The position numbers were made by a program, and so were the translations under genes. From the NCBI GenBank assembly GCA_022592445.1, contig JABYQR010000142.1, positions 1 through 64,000 of the forward strand: a stretch of 64,000 bases of DNA, given 5' to 3'. Below, piece after piece: positions 29,476-43,017 of this stretch (the first letter of the stretch is position 1; each line of letters starts with the position of its first letter). The stretch is from Cytidiella melzeri (taxonomy: Eukaryota > Basidiomycota > Agaricomycetes > Polyporales > Irpicaceae). The notes beneath the pieces were generated by a model. It saw only the letters and a program-made list of their open reading frames with translations, did no database searches and was not told the origin of the DNA.

Positions 29476-31538
29476 GATTTTTGACCGTGCTTCGCAATCT
29501 GAAGATTTGCTTCGACCTCGCACACTGAGCTCTCTTTGGTAAATACCTCCGACAGCAACAAATCCGGCGATAAGGGAGCCGCTAGACATTTCATACTCGA
29601 TGAAATGCCTCAGGAAAGAGTGAATAGTGCTGGTATGCCTGCTGTGACGTTTGAAGTTGCGCGCTGACATAAATACGGACTTGCCGTAGGTGTATCATGT
29701 GGTGTGGCGGTGGTTCTTCAATCCTGTAACAAGAATCGTTAAAGCTCTACCAGAGGCCGTTGTCATAACTCCAAGTCCTTACGCTAGCTCACCTATCATA
29801 CTACGTGGTACGTTGCGGTATTCACATCTCGATGCATAGTCTGCTGCGCTACCTAATTGAGATGTAAATGTTTTTGAGCTTGTAGTAATTGGCCTTTGAT
29901 CGTTTGCCATTCATTTTTCACAACATGAAATCCGATCGAAATCGGAAGCCCGCCGAGGATGCTCAAATATGCCTATCTCGTCGCAAAGCCGTGAGTGTTT
30001 TTTACGACGAAAAATGTAATCGCTGACAAAAACGTCCACCGAACTTGCGCATCAAGTACAGCTAGCACGGGAAAGATAAGCAAGGCCGTCGAGTCGTCGA
30101 CCTCTACCCGAGTCTCCACTCCAGTTTTTATGACCCTACTCGAAATTGAACATAGCATTCGCATTGTTCTCATCTTTACAACTTACCTGCAACAATCCCG
30201 TGCCTCCGACATTAGCGGAATATTGATAGACCGCCGTTGAGTGGCCTTCGAATCTGACCGCCGAAGCCTATCTGATATGTGTGGCTACTTTACAAACATA
30301 CAACCAACGGACTGACAGCTCGACCTTGCTCATTATCAATCCAACAGCGCAGAATTTTGACCGACCGAACATGGCCTGGGCAGCCATAGGCATTGTTGAT
30401 CGTCAAGAGAGACACTTGCAAAGGGAGAGACATATCATAATGAATTCCAATCAGTGCTAACTTGAACAAACGCTCAAGCCTTCAGCCTAGCCGACGGTCA
30501 TTTTGAGCCCTAGTACCCGCTTTGCACTGCCATAGCTAGTTTGACTTGAAGTAATGCCAAAAAGCTAACCTGAAATCACAACATGAGCTATCCAAGGAAA
30601 GCGATAGACTGTGTTGGTCAGCACCACTTAATATCGGAATAACCGCAGCACACCATCCAGCCTTCGCATCCCTTCTGATACCACAATAGTCGCTTCCTAC
30701 CGTGAAAGTTCTGCAGACACTAATCACTAGCAGATATACGCGCCAATAGCCATAGATTCTCGTACCCCCAGCATGGCCTCCTGATCATCTGGTAATCCCC
30801 ACACGACCAAGTCGCGCCGCTGTCCCATACGGAGGAGTAACTTCAGGATCCGCGACTCCTCATCCACTAGCGTTGCTCACGCACGGACGGCGAAGCGGGA
30901 CAATCTCGCAAGAAACACCTTAGCTTAACGAACTCTGAATACACTGAGGCTTCCGTCTGACGAGTCTATTGTCGTCGAGAAGAGTGTCGGTTGACAGAAA
31001 GAGGGAAAGGTCTTCGGGTCGAACGTCCGGTGCTTGATGATAAACCCGTTGAGCGTGATGTGCTTGACGATAGGAGAAACGTACGTAGTCGAACAGACAG
31101 CGGTTGAAAACCACAAAACAATGCAGTGAACAATTGACCTTCAATATCTTCATATAACGGTACAGGTTTACCAATGCCTTGTAGTACGTAAACCGCTGTT
31201 GAATACAGGCAGTGATCGTCGCACTGAAAGTTTGAAGATGCACGACCAAGTTCCCGAGTCTTTCTGAGTCTGCACGGCGTAGTTCAGGCCAGCTGTTCGC
31301 GAAGCACTGATCCCACAGAGCTTGCACAGAGCCGATCTGCGCGTACCCAAATATATTCCGTCTATCCGGTCTCTCCATCCCGAACCTCTAGCACAAACCC
31401 GCCCAACTAAACACTAGCGCCGACTGGATAGATATATAAGCCACTCATCGAAACCTCAGCAAAACCATCGAGCAACTCACCTTCACTCCAAACAACGCTC
31501 TCCAGCCTCCTTCTCACTCACCTTATTCAACAAACACT
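29476..31538. other. Long intergenic region with one doubtful ORF
   Basis: Two kilobases with no recognised family. A 152-codon minus ORF (30920-31378, starting MERPDRRNIFGYAQ) has plausible composition but no partner exons or motif; it may be a lineage-specific gene. Nothing else seen until the TATA box of the next gene. Confidence 0.4.
31433..31440 (+). promoter_or_regulatory. TATA box of the small basic protein gene
   Basis: TATATAAG 99 bp before the ATG at 31539, within a typical short fungal promoter followed by a CT/CA-rich 5' leader. Confidence 0.65.
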
Positions 31539-31908
31539 ATGCCTACCAAGGGAACTCGCTCCAGCCTGAGTGAGTACTCAGTCTCACCCCGCCGCCAAAC
31601 CTCCACAGATTACTGAACGTACCTCTCTCATAGCCGGCGGCTCTGCCAAGCCCACCCCTACCACTCCCGCCGCCGCCTCCCGTATTCAATCTACCCAGGT
31701 AAGGCTACACTCGAATCCCGCTTCGACTCCCTAGCTCGCTCTTGTGCACATGTGCTGATCGTGCGGTTTAACAAAGGCCACAGCTGGCAAAGATACCGGC
31801 AAGGGAAGCTTTCCTGCGCGAGTCCAGAGCGCCGCCCAGAGGAACACGAACGCCGCTACGACGACACCTGCGGCCGCTCCCAAGGCAGCCAAGGGCAGCC
31901 AGAAGTAA
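31539..31908 (+). CDS. Small basic Ala/Thr/Lys-rich protein
   Basis: Three exons: 31539-31569, 31634-31698, 31777-31908 (76 codons, 75 aa). The protein starts MPTKGTRSSL and ends KAAKGSQK. It is rich in Ala, Thr, Ser, Lys and Gln with no hydrophobic core, so it should be intrinsically disordered; the composition recalls hydrophilin-like stress proteins, but I cannot assign a family. The strong TATA box, short introns and CT-rich leader suggest high expression. Confidence 0.65.
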
Positions 31909-32318
31909 TAGCGAAAGGTTGGTGGTGGCTGTTGCTGCTTAGCTTTGCTGTGGTTGTACGATATTAGAGGAGCGCAGTAAATCTTGGGGCTTTTGAATAT
32001 AACACATACCATCGTGTCACACAAAGCCTTCCTCGCGACTTGAGAACCTTTTCTTTCGTTCGATTTCTGCATCTTATGCTGGGTATTTGCGGCGCGAATA
32101 CTGAAGGCACACAAAATTAGCAAGCCAAATCCCACAAGTCTAACAACTGTCATGAGCAAAAGTGACAAGGTATAAAATTAGAAATGCCCTAGAGACGTAT
32201 ATAAGTCAACAATAGTGTCTGATACAAATGTGAAAAGAATGTTAGTCCATTACTCCAACTACGAGCACAGCGAATCATGGGAAAAAAAATACCATCATCC
32301 GATCACCACCTCTACAGC
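31909..32318. other. Intergenic region
   Basis: 410 bp between convergent genes; 3' ends only, nothing else seen. Confidence 0.6.
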
Positions 32319-34549
32319 CTAAAACGCCATCCCCACACTCCCGCCTGAACTCCTGTCCCTCCCATGCGCTGTCCTCAGCGGGTCCAAACTGTCTGCTGTC
32401 CTCGTACTCCTCGAAGACGCCGCGGGACTCGCACTGCGCACCTGTGTCCCTGCGCTAGGTATGCCCTTATCGCCAGCACCATACGGTGATGAGTATGGGC
32501 CCAAGTGGATATTCTCCTGGCTGGACGTACCACGTAGGCGCATGCCAGATTCTTCATCGGCATTGCCGTACTTGGTATCGTAGTCGCCACCGCCAAACCC
32601 GAAGGCTTCTTCGTAGTTCTTCTTGGTCCGTGTGTGGCCGTAGCGGTCAGTGACAGGTAGGCGTGGTGGACTTGCGGATTTGTTTCTGGAGCCGCACGAG
32701 CCGCACAGGAAGAATCTGATTGAGCCGAATATTTCTACGACGAAATCCCCTGTGACAAAAATGGTGAGAGTGAGGACTCAGATGAGAGAGACGACTGACA
32801 AAGATTGATACTATTGAGTCAAAGAAACTCAGTGATTGTAGACCGGCGAGAGGGCGATACGCACCTATCCCATATAGGCCGCAGGATGAACCATGTTTTC
32901 TTTTCGCCTGGAATGATATAATCGTGGTACGAGTACGCCCACAACATGAGCGCAGAGAAGAGCACCATCTTCGAGCATAATCAGCTAAATAATACCAATA
33001 TTGCATATCCCATGGTGTTTTACCTCAATGCAAATTGCTAGGGCGTTCAAACCATCAGCGATGTTCGCCTCGGTCCAATATGCCGTGGCTACACAAGTCG
33101 CATTAGCGTCCTTGATCCTTGATCATGCCTATTCCTTACCATGAATGACACGTCCTTCTAGGAAGGAAAACTGGCATAATAGCATGAGTAGCATGAGCAC
33201 GGACATAGAACTCAATGCAACTTACTACGAAAGACTGATAGAATGTGAACATGACAATGAGTTTGATCGAGAGAAACTTCGCGAGTGGCTTCTTGCCAAC
33301 TAGCTCGTCCTTTGTGAGACCATAAAACACGAAGAGGCCGTACAACGCAATCCTGCAATACACAACGTGAGCTACGTAATTCTTGTTGGGACGGTTCAGT
33401 GGAACATAAGACGTACGAGATGCTGATGGCGTCAAAAAGTGTGATGTAAGCTTTCGCCGTTTTGAAGCTCCAGGAGCCAGACTCGCACAACACGCCTTTT
33501 CTCTGTGCGATTATACCGACGATGGAAAGTGCTGCAATGACCATATCGCAATTTGAGCAGAATGACATTGTTTAGCAGGCGAGAAAAATATAAAACGCGA
33601 ACTCTTACCCGGTCGAACAATAACGTATTGCAGCACGGACCATTTCACGGTGTACATGAAATACGCCTTCGTCGGCCGGTATCTCCAGAAACAAAGCTGC
33701 CGAAAGTCAGCCACTCTTGATCCCGCTTCTCACATTGGTTCTGCGCGTACCGGAATCGGCAAAGCTTTCTTGTCTTTTCTCGCTATAGCATTCTTCACAT
33801 CGTTGCCAGATGCAGTCGAAGCTACGAACTCGATCAAAAGCATGCTGCAGATATCCTTGAATCAATACTGCGTACAATCATGATTTGTGCAATTTGCAGA
33901 CTCACAGGAACGCGCTCAGTGTTACGGACTAATGTGGGATGCTGAAAGTGAGTCTTTTGAGTGAACATGCGGACGACGCCCGACTTACCTCGTACGCTGT
34001 GTGACACAATCAGCAAGGTGTTCGGCCCAGACGCTACTATCCTGTAAAGAGCCACTTACCAGTCTCGATGAGGTCATAGTATGTGTAGTCGCGGAAGTAA
34101 CGGTAGGAAAAGAACGAGATGACGGCGTAGACGGGGGGCATGTATATTATACGGAGGCTAAGTACGTATCACCTTAGTCGGTCAAACAAACCTCTCTTGG
34201 TAACAGTCAAAACGGGGTAATACCACTCACATTTGTCGTTGCTGTGGTCGGTTCGTATAATGTCTATTGACAAAGTGTGATGAGCTGGAAAAAGACCCAT
34301 GGATAGTTGGAAGAAACGTGCGGCTCACAAACAATGTTGCAGCACGTTGACTAGCGAAATTGCTACAGTCTAAGAACGTTGAGTTACTTTAGTTTTGGAG
34401 AACATTTCAGTACGTACCGCAGCTGCACAAGCACCAGCTACAACCCATCCTATTCGATGTGGATCCCAGTGTATCCCATTCGAATCCCAAAAGGTGCTTT
34501 GGTCGACGGCCGCGGAATTGTCTGAGGGGCAGTTGGTTGAGCTCGCCAT
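32319..34549 (-). CDS. TMEM184 / organic solute transporter alpha-like membrane protein
   Basis: Minus-strand gene with about ten exons from ATG at 34549 to TAG at 32319. The N-terminus MASSTNCPSDNSAAVDQ precedes membrane segments: GWVVAGACAAA..TVAISLVNVLQH; then RIIYMPPVYAVISFFSYRYF, then RDYTYYDLIE; later KAYFMYTVKWSVLQYVI, KAYITLFDAISIS, IALYGLFVFYGLTKDEL, KPLAKFLSIKLIVMFTFYQ and ANIADGLNALAICIEM. These are the signature segments of the Solute_trans_a (TMEM184/Ost-alpha) family, with seven transmembrane helices. A hydrophilic Ser/Gly-rich C-terminal tail follows (GMRLRGTSSQENIHLGP). The likely location is vacuolar or endosomal membrane by analogy; the substrate is unknown. Exons beyond the first (34549-34418) were recognised by homology blocks, so exact junctions are less sure. 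Confidence 0.85.
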
Positions 34550-35104
34550 GAAATCTTGAAGATGAGTTTGGAAAGAGACCAAGGCCTAGAGATTGGAGAA
34601 AGTGCCTGCCCGGTGGAGGTCTATGAGGGTATGTTATGGTTATGGTACACACAGGGCTCTGGCACCTGAAAGAGCTGCGCCTTGCCAGTTGCGGGGACAA
34701 TCCGTCCTAGGGGCGTGCAGTGTAATCGAAGTGTACGGGGTCTCGCTCTTGTTTTCGGCCGTTGATCTCACCAGACCCCCGATCACCTAAGAGCGGCACA
34801 GGTCGGCCATTGTGGCGTCGGCCCGCCTTCAAATTCTGGGTGACATGATGATGAATGAAGACTCTAAGCAGGGCGTAACATACTACAGATGATGAAGAAG
34901 AGATGCATCTACAGAACAATCTATGAGTAGTCTACAATCTATATCCCTCTGCGAACAGAAACACGGGGTGGGGGAATGCGCTCTATATGTGTGTGCAAGA
35001 GAAATGAAATGAAAACGCGGGGAATCAGACCAGTCCGAGTGTATGCAGTGATGAGAGATGGAAGAAAAACATGTAACACGAGATCTAACAAAAAGCCAAA
35101 AATT
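34550..35104. other. Intergenic region
   Basis: 555 bp between two minus-strand genes: promoter of the TMEM184-like gene and 3' UTR of the ThrE-like gene. No other feature seen. Confidence 0.6.
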
Positions 35105-38100
35105 CTACAGACTGAAAACACCCCCAGCACGGCGACGCGACTGTATCGGGAAAACAAGGACGAGAGAGACACCCAGACCGACCGTCAAGCCGATGGCGAC
35201 AGACACCAGCTGCAGGGCGGTCTGGAAACCCGAGAGGTACACTGCGGAGGAGGACTGGCCAGCGTCTGATTTCGACACGAACGTGAACAGACCGCCGTTG
35301 GCCACGCCGGACGGCAGTTGGAAGAGGATGCCCGTTATCTGTTACAAACAAACAGATATCAGCTGTGGATGGAGCGAACATGAAGGAGCGTGTTCGGCTT
35401 ACCATGATCACAAACGCATTGCCATGGAAGAAGCGCGCGTAAAGGTTTGATACGAACCCTACTGCGAGGGCACCGACAGCGGCAGAGATGTCGCTCTGAC
35501 CGGGAAACTTGAGACCGGTGAAGTGGTTGCACGCCCAGCCAATGCATGAGATGCCGACGAGCAGAGGCTGACACAGCCGTTTTCGTGAGAAAAGATCATA
35601 CTGCATCAGAAGGAGCGCGAGTGATGCTTACCAACTCCTTCTTGTTCCACGGTGCATAGAAACGGAGACTAAGCCAGAGAGAATACATCGGCACAGTGAG
35701 GAAAGCTAAACGCAGGTATGTGAGTATCGCATGGTTTCCTGAACAATATAGCCACGTACCCCACCACAAGGGAGGTGTCTGCTGATACCACGGGGCACCT
35801 GGAGGGTGGCTCAAAGCACACGTCAAGTCGTCCGAATTTCCGAGAGGGTGACCAGAAACTTTGGAAAACGCAGATGACCCGATGGCAAGGCCGAATCCTA
35901 CGGTTCACATCATCGTCAGCGCAAGTAGAGATCGACATATCTTTGGACATACCGAGGAAGAGAGAGTATATAACGGAAAAACACACCCGGACAGCACCGG
36001 AAACAATACTATGCGAGGATAGCTCCAAGCTACCGCACAGAATAATGTAACCCTAGTCGTGGACAGATGAGTATCACCGCCATAACAAAACATAAAAAGT
36101 ACTAACCGGAAGAATTAGAACGACAGAAGACGAAGCAACCGCGGAGTAGCAAAAGTGTCGCGATTCGCTCAAAGCAGCCGCCAGAAAGCTGAACAACGTA
36201 GCGACAGTGATCCTACGACCCAAACCGTCAACTCATAGCTACGTAGAAAGCATACGCTAGAAAACAAAACTCACTCGAAAATGTTCGAATACAGCTCATG
36301 TGTGTTTGCAAAGAGTTGAATCACGATAAGCAAGCATCCGAGAGGGAAGGAGACCAACGAGTCGATAAAAGACCCATTGAAACTGACGCTGCAAATCGTT
36401 GCAGAGCACATGCCGCCAAAGAAGATGAGCTGCCACTTGTTGTATAATGGTGGGTTCCGCATCAACGAGTCCAGCTCCGACGAGGCATCCTTGACCGAAA
36501 GATCATCGTGGATGACCTACGAACTCACTATCAGTAGATGCGTCTGCACACAGAACCAGCAATTTCCAGACTAACCTTCCAGTACAGCTTATGTGCTGAT
36601 TGAAGCTTGGCAATGTTGAAGGCCCCGCCTTGCCGGATGAGCTTGATGTTACTGGTGCCCGTGTTGGGATCGTCAAATGAAATCAGCATCATGTCCGGCA
36701 GGTACATGCACGACAGCTCAATGTCCAGAACCCGCGCCGTCGCCATGATTTGCGCCTGGAGACGATGCGAAGGTCCTCCAAACATCATCATCACCCGTAC
36801 AAGCTTGCAAATGAACTCCTGCCGCTGCATGATCTCCGCAACATGGCGAGTAATCTATAAAACCAGGCCGGTGATGTCAACATTATATAGCTAGAATGGA
36901 TGAAGATGGATACGTACGTAGACCTCGACCTTTTTACGACGCCGCCTGCGATCCTTCTTCCTCGCATCATCCACAGACCTCGGCTCTTCCTTCTCGACCA
37001 GCCACTCCTCAATATCCGTATTCGGTGTACCAGGTATACTTGCAGGCGTCCTGTTCCATCCCCTCTTCGGCAAATCCTTGAGTACCCCACTCCAAGGTCT
37101 ACGCACCCGCCCTCTGTTCAACATCGGCTCGGGGAGGTCAGCTCCAGAAGGCGTCGACGCAATCGTGTCAGGACTGTCCGTATCCGGACTCTCGCTCGAC
37201 TGTGACGTGTGTCCGGTCGCATCGAAGTGCACGCTCATCGGTCGGCTAGGCGGATCCACAGATGAAGCTCGCGGAAGGTCTGTTTCGAGTGAATACCTAA
37301 GCCGACAAAGACGAGAAAGAAGATCAGCTCCATGGGTAGTGATAAGCGAATCAGGCTGACCGAGATAAATGGTAACCCGGTCGTTTCACCGACGGAGCAA
37401 GAGAACTTGACACTGGTGCGGCCGGGCCTGATAGATTGGCGGTGCTAGCGACGAGGGCTCCGAACACCCCTGCCCCGCTCTTCGCTGATGCCGGGCGCGT
37501 GTCGTGAAAGGGAAGCGCAGTCCGTCGCGACAGAGATTGAGTGAACTGTTCTGTGGTAGAGAAAGAGCTGACACTCGAGGTGGTACGCCTCAGATGACGG
37601 CCGTGGCCGCGTCCCGACTTTCCCGACGCGGTCGAGGGCAAATCCTCGTAAGATCCATTGGCAGGCGTAAGAGCTCCAGGAGTATGCGACGTGTCGTAGA
37701 GAGTCAGCAAGCTAGAGAGGATACCGTGACCCCGTCGAAAGCGAGGTGCGGCTGAAAACGCTTCAGCCCTTCGCTCAATGTCCAAATCCGGATCTTGTAA
37801 CCTCGACTTTCCTCGGCTCTCTTTGTTGTCGTTACTAGATGCAAAGCCCAGTCGCGACCAAAGGCTTCGTTTTGTTGATTGTTGAACCGCCTGGACTTGT
37901 TCTTCGTGATACTCCTCGCGGGTCATCCGAGGCAGCCCCGCCGTCTCATTCGCTCCGATCCATGTTTCTCCGGGAACCTCACGCGTCGCGTTCTGGTCTA
38001 TCGCCGCAGCGGCAGTCGCGTGGGCCTCGAAAGCAATTGCGGGCAGCTCGTTTTGCGGGGTGCCGATGTCCGAAGGAGTGTCAGTCCTATGCCTCTCTAG

Positions 38101-38405
38101 TGCGTCCGTCAAGGTCTCCAGCGGTTCCAACTGAGAGAATGTTCTTCAGTTTCTGTAGAGTGATGATCACAATCTTGGGAACGTACGTTCAGCCCATGCT
38201 CATCTAATCCCCTAGTGTGTCTCTCCAACGACGCTTCCTCGCCGACCCATTGCACCTTGCGTGGCGTCTTGTTTCCCGGCCTTCGCATTCCACCTGGAGG
38301 CCTGTCTGTATGCATGAAGGGCGGGGACGCTGAGTAGTCCTCCATAGGCTTCGTTGGCGGGTCGCTGCCTGTAGGAAGGGTATCATTGTCGGAAGGAACA
38401 CTCAT
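35105..38405 (-). CDS. PRM10-like ThrE-family membrane protein
   Basis: Minus-strand multi-exon gene from ATG 38405 to TAG 35105. The long hydrophilic N-terminus (exons about 38405-37370 and 37300-36915) is Ser/Pro-rich with a basic KKDRRRRRKKVEVY segment. The ThrE part starts EIMQRQEFICKLVRVMMMFGGPSHRLQ (36830 region), followed by MYLPDMMLISFDDP and KLYWK. Then come about ten hydrophobic segments in small exons: WQLIFFGGMCSATICS, FIDSLVSFPLGCLLIVIQLF, SVVLILPGYIILCGSLEL, WACNHFTGLKFPGQSDISAAVGALAV (split by context) and QLPSGVANGG. In known fungi this family (ThrE/DUF1212; yeast Prm10) is a predicted amino-acid-exporter-like membrane protein of uncertain function. Final exon 35338-35105. Confidence 0.87.
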
Positions 38406-39368
38406 CGAATAGGAAGAGAGTGGTGGTAGGAAGTAAATAATGTTGGATGATTACTCACGACAAAGAGGTTGTGAAGATTGAGAAAAAATCGCCCGGCCTG
38501 GAGCAGGTACAAAGAGGGGGTTGGTCAAAGGTTGGTCTCTGACCGGTCTTTGTTGCGTACGATATACGTTTGTCGCCTTTGTGACAATTGGTCGTTGTGC
38601 AGGCCGGCTGCTTTACTAGATATGCGACGCGAACAGTGCTTGCTCCGCCCGTGGCTGTTTGAGAAAAGAGGGTCCGGAGACGTAATTTAGTAGTGTTTGG
38701 AGAAAGATAGGGCTGACGAGAGCGATCTCACCAGCGTTCCAGCCGCACATTGCAGGCTCTGCACCAACAAACGTGTTCTCCCGTATCCCGGCATCCTTCC
38801 ACAGTGGAGAGGCTGGCGAAGAGCGCTGCAGCCGACTGCCAGCCGGCGGATAAGTTGACGTCAAGGGTAAGCAAGTCCCTGATACTCCGAGATATTTCCA
38901 CAACGTGCTCTCCTGTGTTGGGCTCAATCTCCTGCCTGTGTTGTGCACTCAAGGAGCATACGGCGCTCTATCCGAATTTAATCTTCGCGAGTCCGCGCCT
39001 ATTTCCACAACATACCCTAAAAGGCGGCGGCATGCACTGCACATATCCACTGTATCCACTGTGCACACTGCATGGAAAATTTCGTGCTCCATCCCTCGAT
39101 ACGCCATGACGACATATGATATCAGTGGGAACTGTTACATGATTGCATTCGACGTCCACATCTCGGTAATAAACAACAGGCGTTCGGGTTCAAGAACAAT
39201 TCAATGGACACAATCCGCACAATTTCCCATGCACGAGGCTTTCTGTAGCAGGCTTGAACGCTACCTAATATGGTGAGATCACCAGTGCCACCATGCCTCC
39301 AACTGCCAATTGAGGGACTGAATTGAAGATGTAGGAATATAAACATCAGAGCAACACACATCGCGATA
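38406..39368. other. Intergenic region
   Basis: 960 bp between two minus-strand genes. Several 60-120 codon frames on both strands lack domains and splice partners; I annotate none. Confidence 0.55.
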
Positions 39369-42330
39369 TCACAAGGTCACAATCCTAAACGGATCAGACC
39401 CTCCGCCTTCAAGCCCTCCTAGAATAGCCTGCCGCACAGCGAGCAAATAGTCACTGAGCATCCTCTGTGGTACGTTCGCAAAGTCGTCGTACAGCCTATA
39501 CCGCGAGTCAGCGACGATATTGGCGAGGTGAAGCGCATGTTTGAGGTTCCTGTGGGGGTCATCTAGGTTAGTGACTTGTGTATAATAACACCCTCAGCAG
39601 AATTACTGACTCGGGTATCTTCCAGCGAGACTCGAAGAGAACGGCGTGCAAACGCAGGATCAGTTCAGGCACCAATATCTGGCGTATACGAATTAGGTCG
39701 CGGAAGCGTCGATCGTCTAGAATATGCTCGTTTAGCGGAGCTATATAACACAAAGGAAGGCTAGCGTACCTTCCGCCCTCTCGACGTCAGTGATCAGCCA
39801 GTCAGTCGTAAGCAGTTTGATAACTTGCTCTCGGGCTTGTTGAATAAGAGTCTTACAAAGTCCACCATTGAGCGGCGAGATTCAATACCCGAGACAACAA
39901 ACCGCGCTCACCTTGTAATCGCTCAACCAGGCAGTTCTCGTGTCCTTCGTCATCTGAGGAACCTCAAGAGCTTGCGTCTCCACAACTCTCTTCAAGGTCT
40001 CCCAGACCATGAAAAATTGTCGATAGTGCATAAACTCGACAGAGCGCTCTTCCGGCTCGCGTATAGAGGCCAGTTCAGCTGGAAGAAGGTCAAGGACAGA
40101 CTTTGCCACATCGAGCCGACCACAACCTAAAGTAATGCCGGTTGAGAAACGCCTGTTACCATGGAGTGAATCATACACTCACTGAGGAAGTATCGCAGTA
40201 TGACAACTGCCTGCTCCAGTGCGGTATCGTACGTAGAGTCCATGAACGTCGTCCACTCGATGGAACGCACAAGCAGCAGCTCTTTATCTGAAGGAGGTTG
40301 CTCCTGAGCTGATACAGCGGGCAGTTGGCCCCGAGGAGCAGGTAATTCCTACAGAATGATTGTAAAGTCCCAGGCGTCAATATCAACGACGAAGACTCAC
40401 TGTAAATGCCTGCTCAATGGTACGCTCAGCTGTGGCAACAGCTACTCGGCCCATATCGAGACCGTGATCTCGAGCACGAGTCAGAGCAAGACGACGCTCA
40501 GCGATATCAGCAGAGAGTTCGAGTGATGTCAAGAACATGGCATAGCGCTCTACGGCGTTATCGCCCAATGCACCAGCGTACATCGCGATGAGTTCCCGCT
40601 GTCCCGCTGCCTGAGGAAGAGACGTGAAGATGTCAACATTAGCATTCAACGAGTCATGTGGTGCGCACCTCAAGTACTTGTAGGTAAGCTTCCAAAATCA
40701 CCTGTGTGGCAAGTGGTGGAGCAGGAACATCTATCATTTGTAGATAGAGGCATAGATGTGCGTAAAAGCGAGTCAGTGTGGGATACCTAATACATTAGTT
40801 AGCCAGTCAGTAGTGTTAGAGCAGAGAGGCGACAAACTCACTCTGGCAAGGCTGTATACGACCCTTGCTGGAGCCGTTTCACGAATTCTTCGAGCAACAA
40901 ATCTGTTCTGTCCAGAATGATGTGGAGTTGCGAGATGTGGTAAGGACTATCAGACAGTGCCCTGAAATAGCGTGAGTACTATAAACACCGAGCTCAATGT
41001 GAACTTTACCCTTCCTCCACAGGGACGTCAGCTAGAGACTCAAGGGACTGGATAACTTCCTTTTCCCACTCGTCTTCCTCTGCTTCTTCTGCCTCGCCCA
41101 CCAGGCTGTTATTTCTGCTTGCAGAGTCCAACGCATCACCTTCCCAGAAGCTCTCTGTCAGTTTACTCAAATCTGCGCTTTCCTTCTCTTCGCACACGAT
41201 GCTGATCTGCGCCCACAGGTGATCCTGCCACGTGCGACATGCTGCCTTGAGATGTGTTGAGGTTTGAGGCGTTGGGACAAGAGCCGCGTATAAGGCACGT
41301 TCGGCGTCGGAGAGGTGGGGCTGCAGCGATGTGAGCAAAGCTAGTCATGTCACGGGTAATACATACTTACGTTCAACGCGGAACGTGTGCACGCATTCTT
41401 CCATAGTTTACGCCGTCTGTTCCCTCGCCAACTTTGTGCATCCTCAACGTCGTCCATAGCATCCTCATCTCCCGGCTCGTTGGCTAGTGGAGCTGAATGA
41501 AGGCATGTCCCGATATATGGTAAATATTTAATGACGTACTAATGGCTCGCCATTGAAATAGTAGCGATCCTCGTATACTAGCTGCACGCCATGGTTGGTC
41601 CGCCTTTTTGCACAATTCGATAGCATCGTCTAGCCTTCCTGCGCGTACATACGCGTACAGAGAAGAGACAAGTGCCTTTTCGAAAGTCTACTCGAAAGTC
41701 AACAGCCTGCTACTTTCATATGTGGTAGACATACTAGATCGTCAGGAGCCAGCATGCCTCCGTCGCCTCGATTTATAGCGTCAGGGTCCATGCCGCTTAA
41801 GGAATTTTGTTTGTTCAGTCGGAGGTTCTGGGTAATCTGATGCTTCGTGAACTTCCAGTATCCCGTTGTGGCGTCCACTGTCGGAGGTGCTGGTGCTGTA
41901 TCGTGAAGCCACTCACGAACTACGACTAGTTCGGTGAGGAGTCGGGACGAGTGCATAATTGCTTGGGCGAGAGTGGAGGTGGGAGTGTAAGGGTTTTGCG
42001 CAAGAAGCTCGCTCGCGCTTGGGAACCGAGGTGGTTTGGTCTTCCGCAAGCTGCTATCGTGAGTCAGTCGTTAAGATCTTCGTGTAGGGACACTCACGGC
42101 ATGATGGCTTGTAGCAGTCCCCATGTGTCACTCTCTAGACGTAACGCATTGACCTCCTCAACTGCGAATTGACTCCCGTCCACTTCAGCTTCGGCAAGAA
42201 TTTCTTGACATATCTGTCGTAGTTTTGGTGCAAATCCTGCCTCTGGGTCTAGAAGGAAACCAAGGTCATCCTTTCTTGACTGGGATAATGACAGTACTTC
42301 AGCGCATGAAGTATAGAGTGTATGGGACAT
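39369..42330 (-). CDS. NUP84: Nucleoporin Nup84/Nup107
   Basis: Minus-strand gene from ATG 42330 (MSHTLYTSCAEVLSLSQ) to TGA 39369, about ten short-intron exons. Diagnostic blocks in order: LESDTWGLLQAIMP; KPPRFPSASELLAQNPYTP; LTELVVVREWLHD; GRLDDAIELCKKADQPWRAAS followed by RGSLLFQW (41560-41670, split here by spacing only); PHLSDAERALYAALVP; a Glu-rich stretch; C-terminal LLAVRQAILGGLEGGG. The GRLDDA...PWRAA motif is the best mark of the Nup84/Nup107 family. It is an alpha-solenoid scaffold subunit of the Y-shaped nuclear pore complex, binding Nup145C/Nup133 in yeast. Divergent from MON2; a hAT transposon lies 240 bp upstream of its start. Internal junctions not individually fixed. Confidence 0.88.
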
Positions 42331-42561
42331 GGTTTGGGACCGTCGTCCGTAGTTCTTGGTTGACAAGGGTTGTGTATACAAAATAGCGGCGTAAGATACG
42401 CGTCACAGACACCTTTGGCAGCAGAGGAAGCAAGCGATAGCCGAGGTTCGTCGAGGTTTGACTGGGAGGCGCGGCAGTCAAGGTCTGCGTGACCAGACGG
42501 ACGTGAATGTCACAGAGCACACGTGACCGATTACGAGTCGTGGCCTGTCACGCTCCTACGC

Positions 42562-42569
42562 CTCGTTGT
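42562..42569. repeat. hAT target-site duplication CTCGTTGT, left copy
   Basis: Identical to 47511-47518. Confidence 0.85.
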
Positions 42570-43017
42570 TAGTGCTTAGCAAATACCATTAAATATTCCA
42601 ACTGGCCTGTATTTAATGATTATCATTGAATACCAATATCACGTGATGTGTATTGAATAATAATGTATTTAATAGTATTGGTATTGGTTAGTATTGGTAT
42701 TTATTGGTATGTAATGGTAATTAATGATATAGGCAGTGTTTGGGTGATTCAAGTTCAAGTCCTTGCTCAACTGAGTCTCTGATTGTCTTGCATTTATAGC
42801 TAACACATTGTACAATGAACTCATGAAGACAGTAAGATGGTATGCATGACTATGAGTATGCACTATAAGGAGCATCACTGTATATGTTACCACCACTTCA
42901 TTGGAGTTTGGTATGTTCTGTTGTCTTGCAACTGGACAGTGCTACTACATAGACTTTGAACAAATTGGTACATGTATGCTAATACACACAGGTGGCCACA
43001 GCTGCAGTCAATGACAT

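Noticed and set aside
31731..32168. Minus ORF with hydrophobic stretch overlapping the small basic protein
   Set aside because: Antisense to a well-supported three-exon gene; hydrophobicity is a shadow of Ala/Pro-rich codons.
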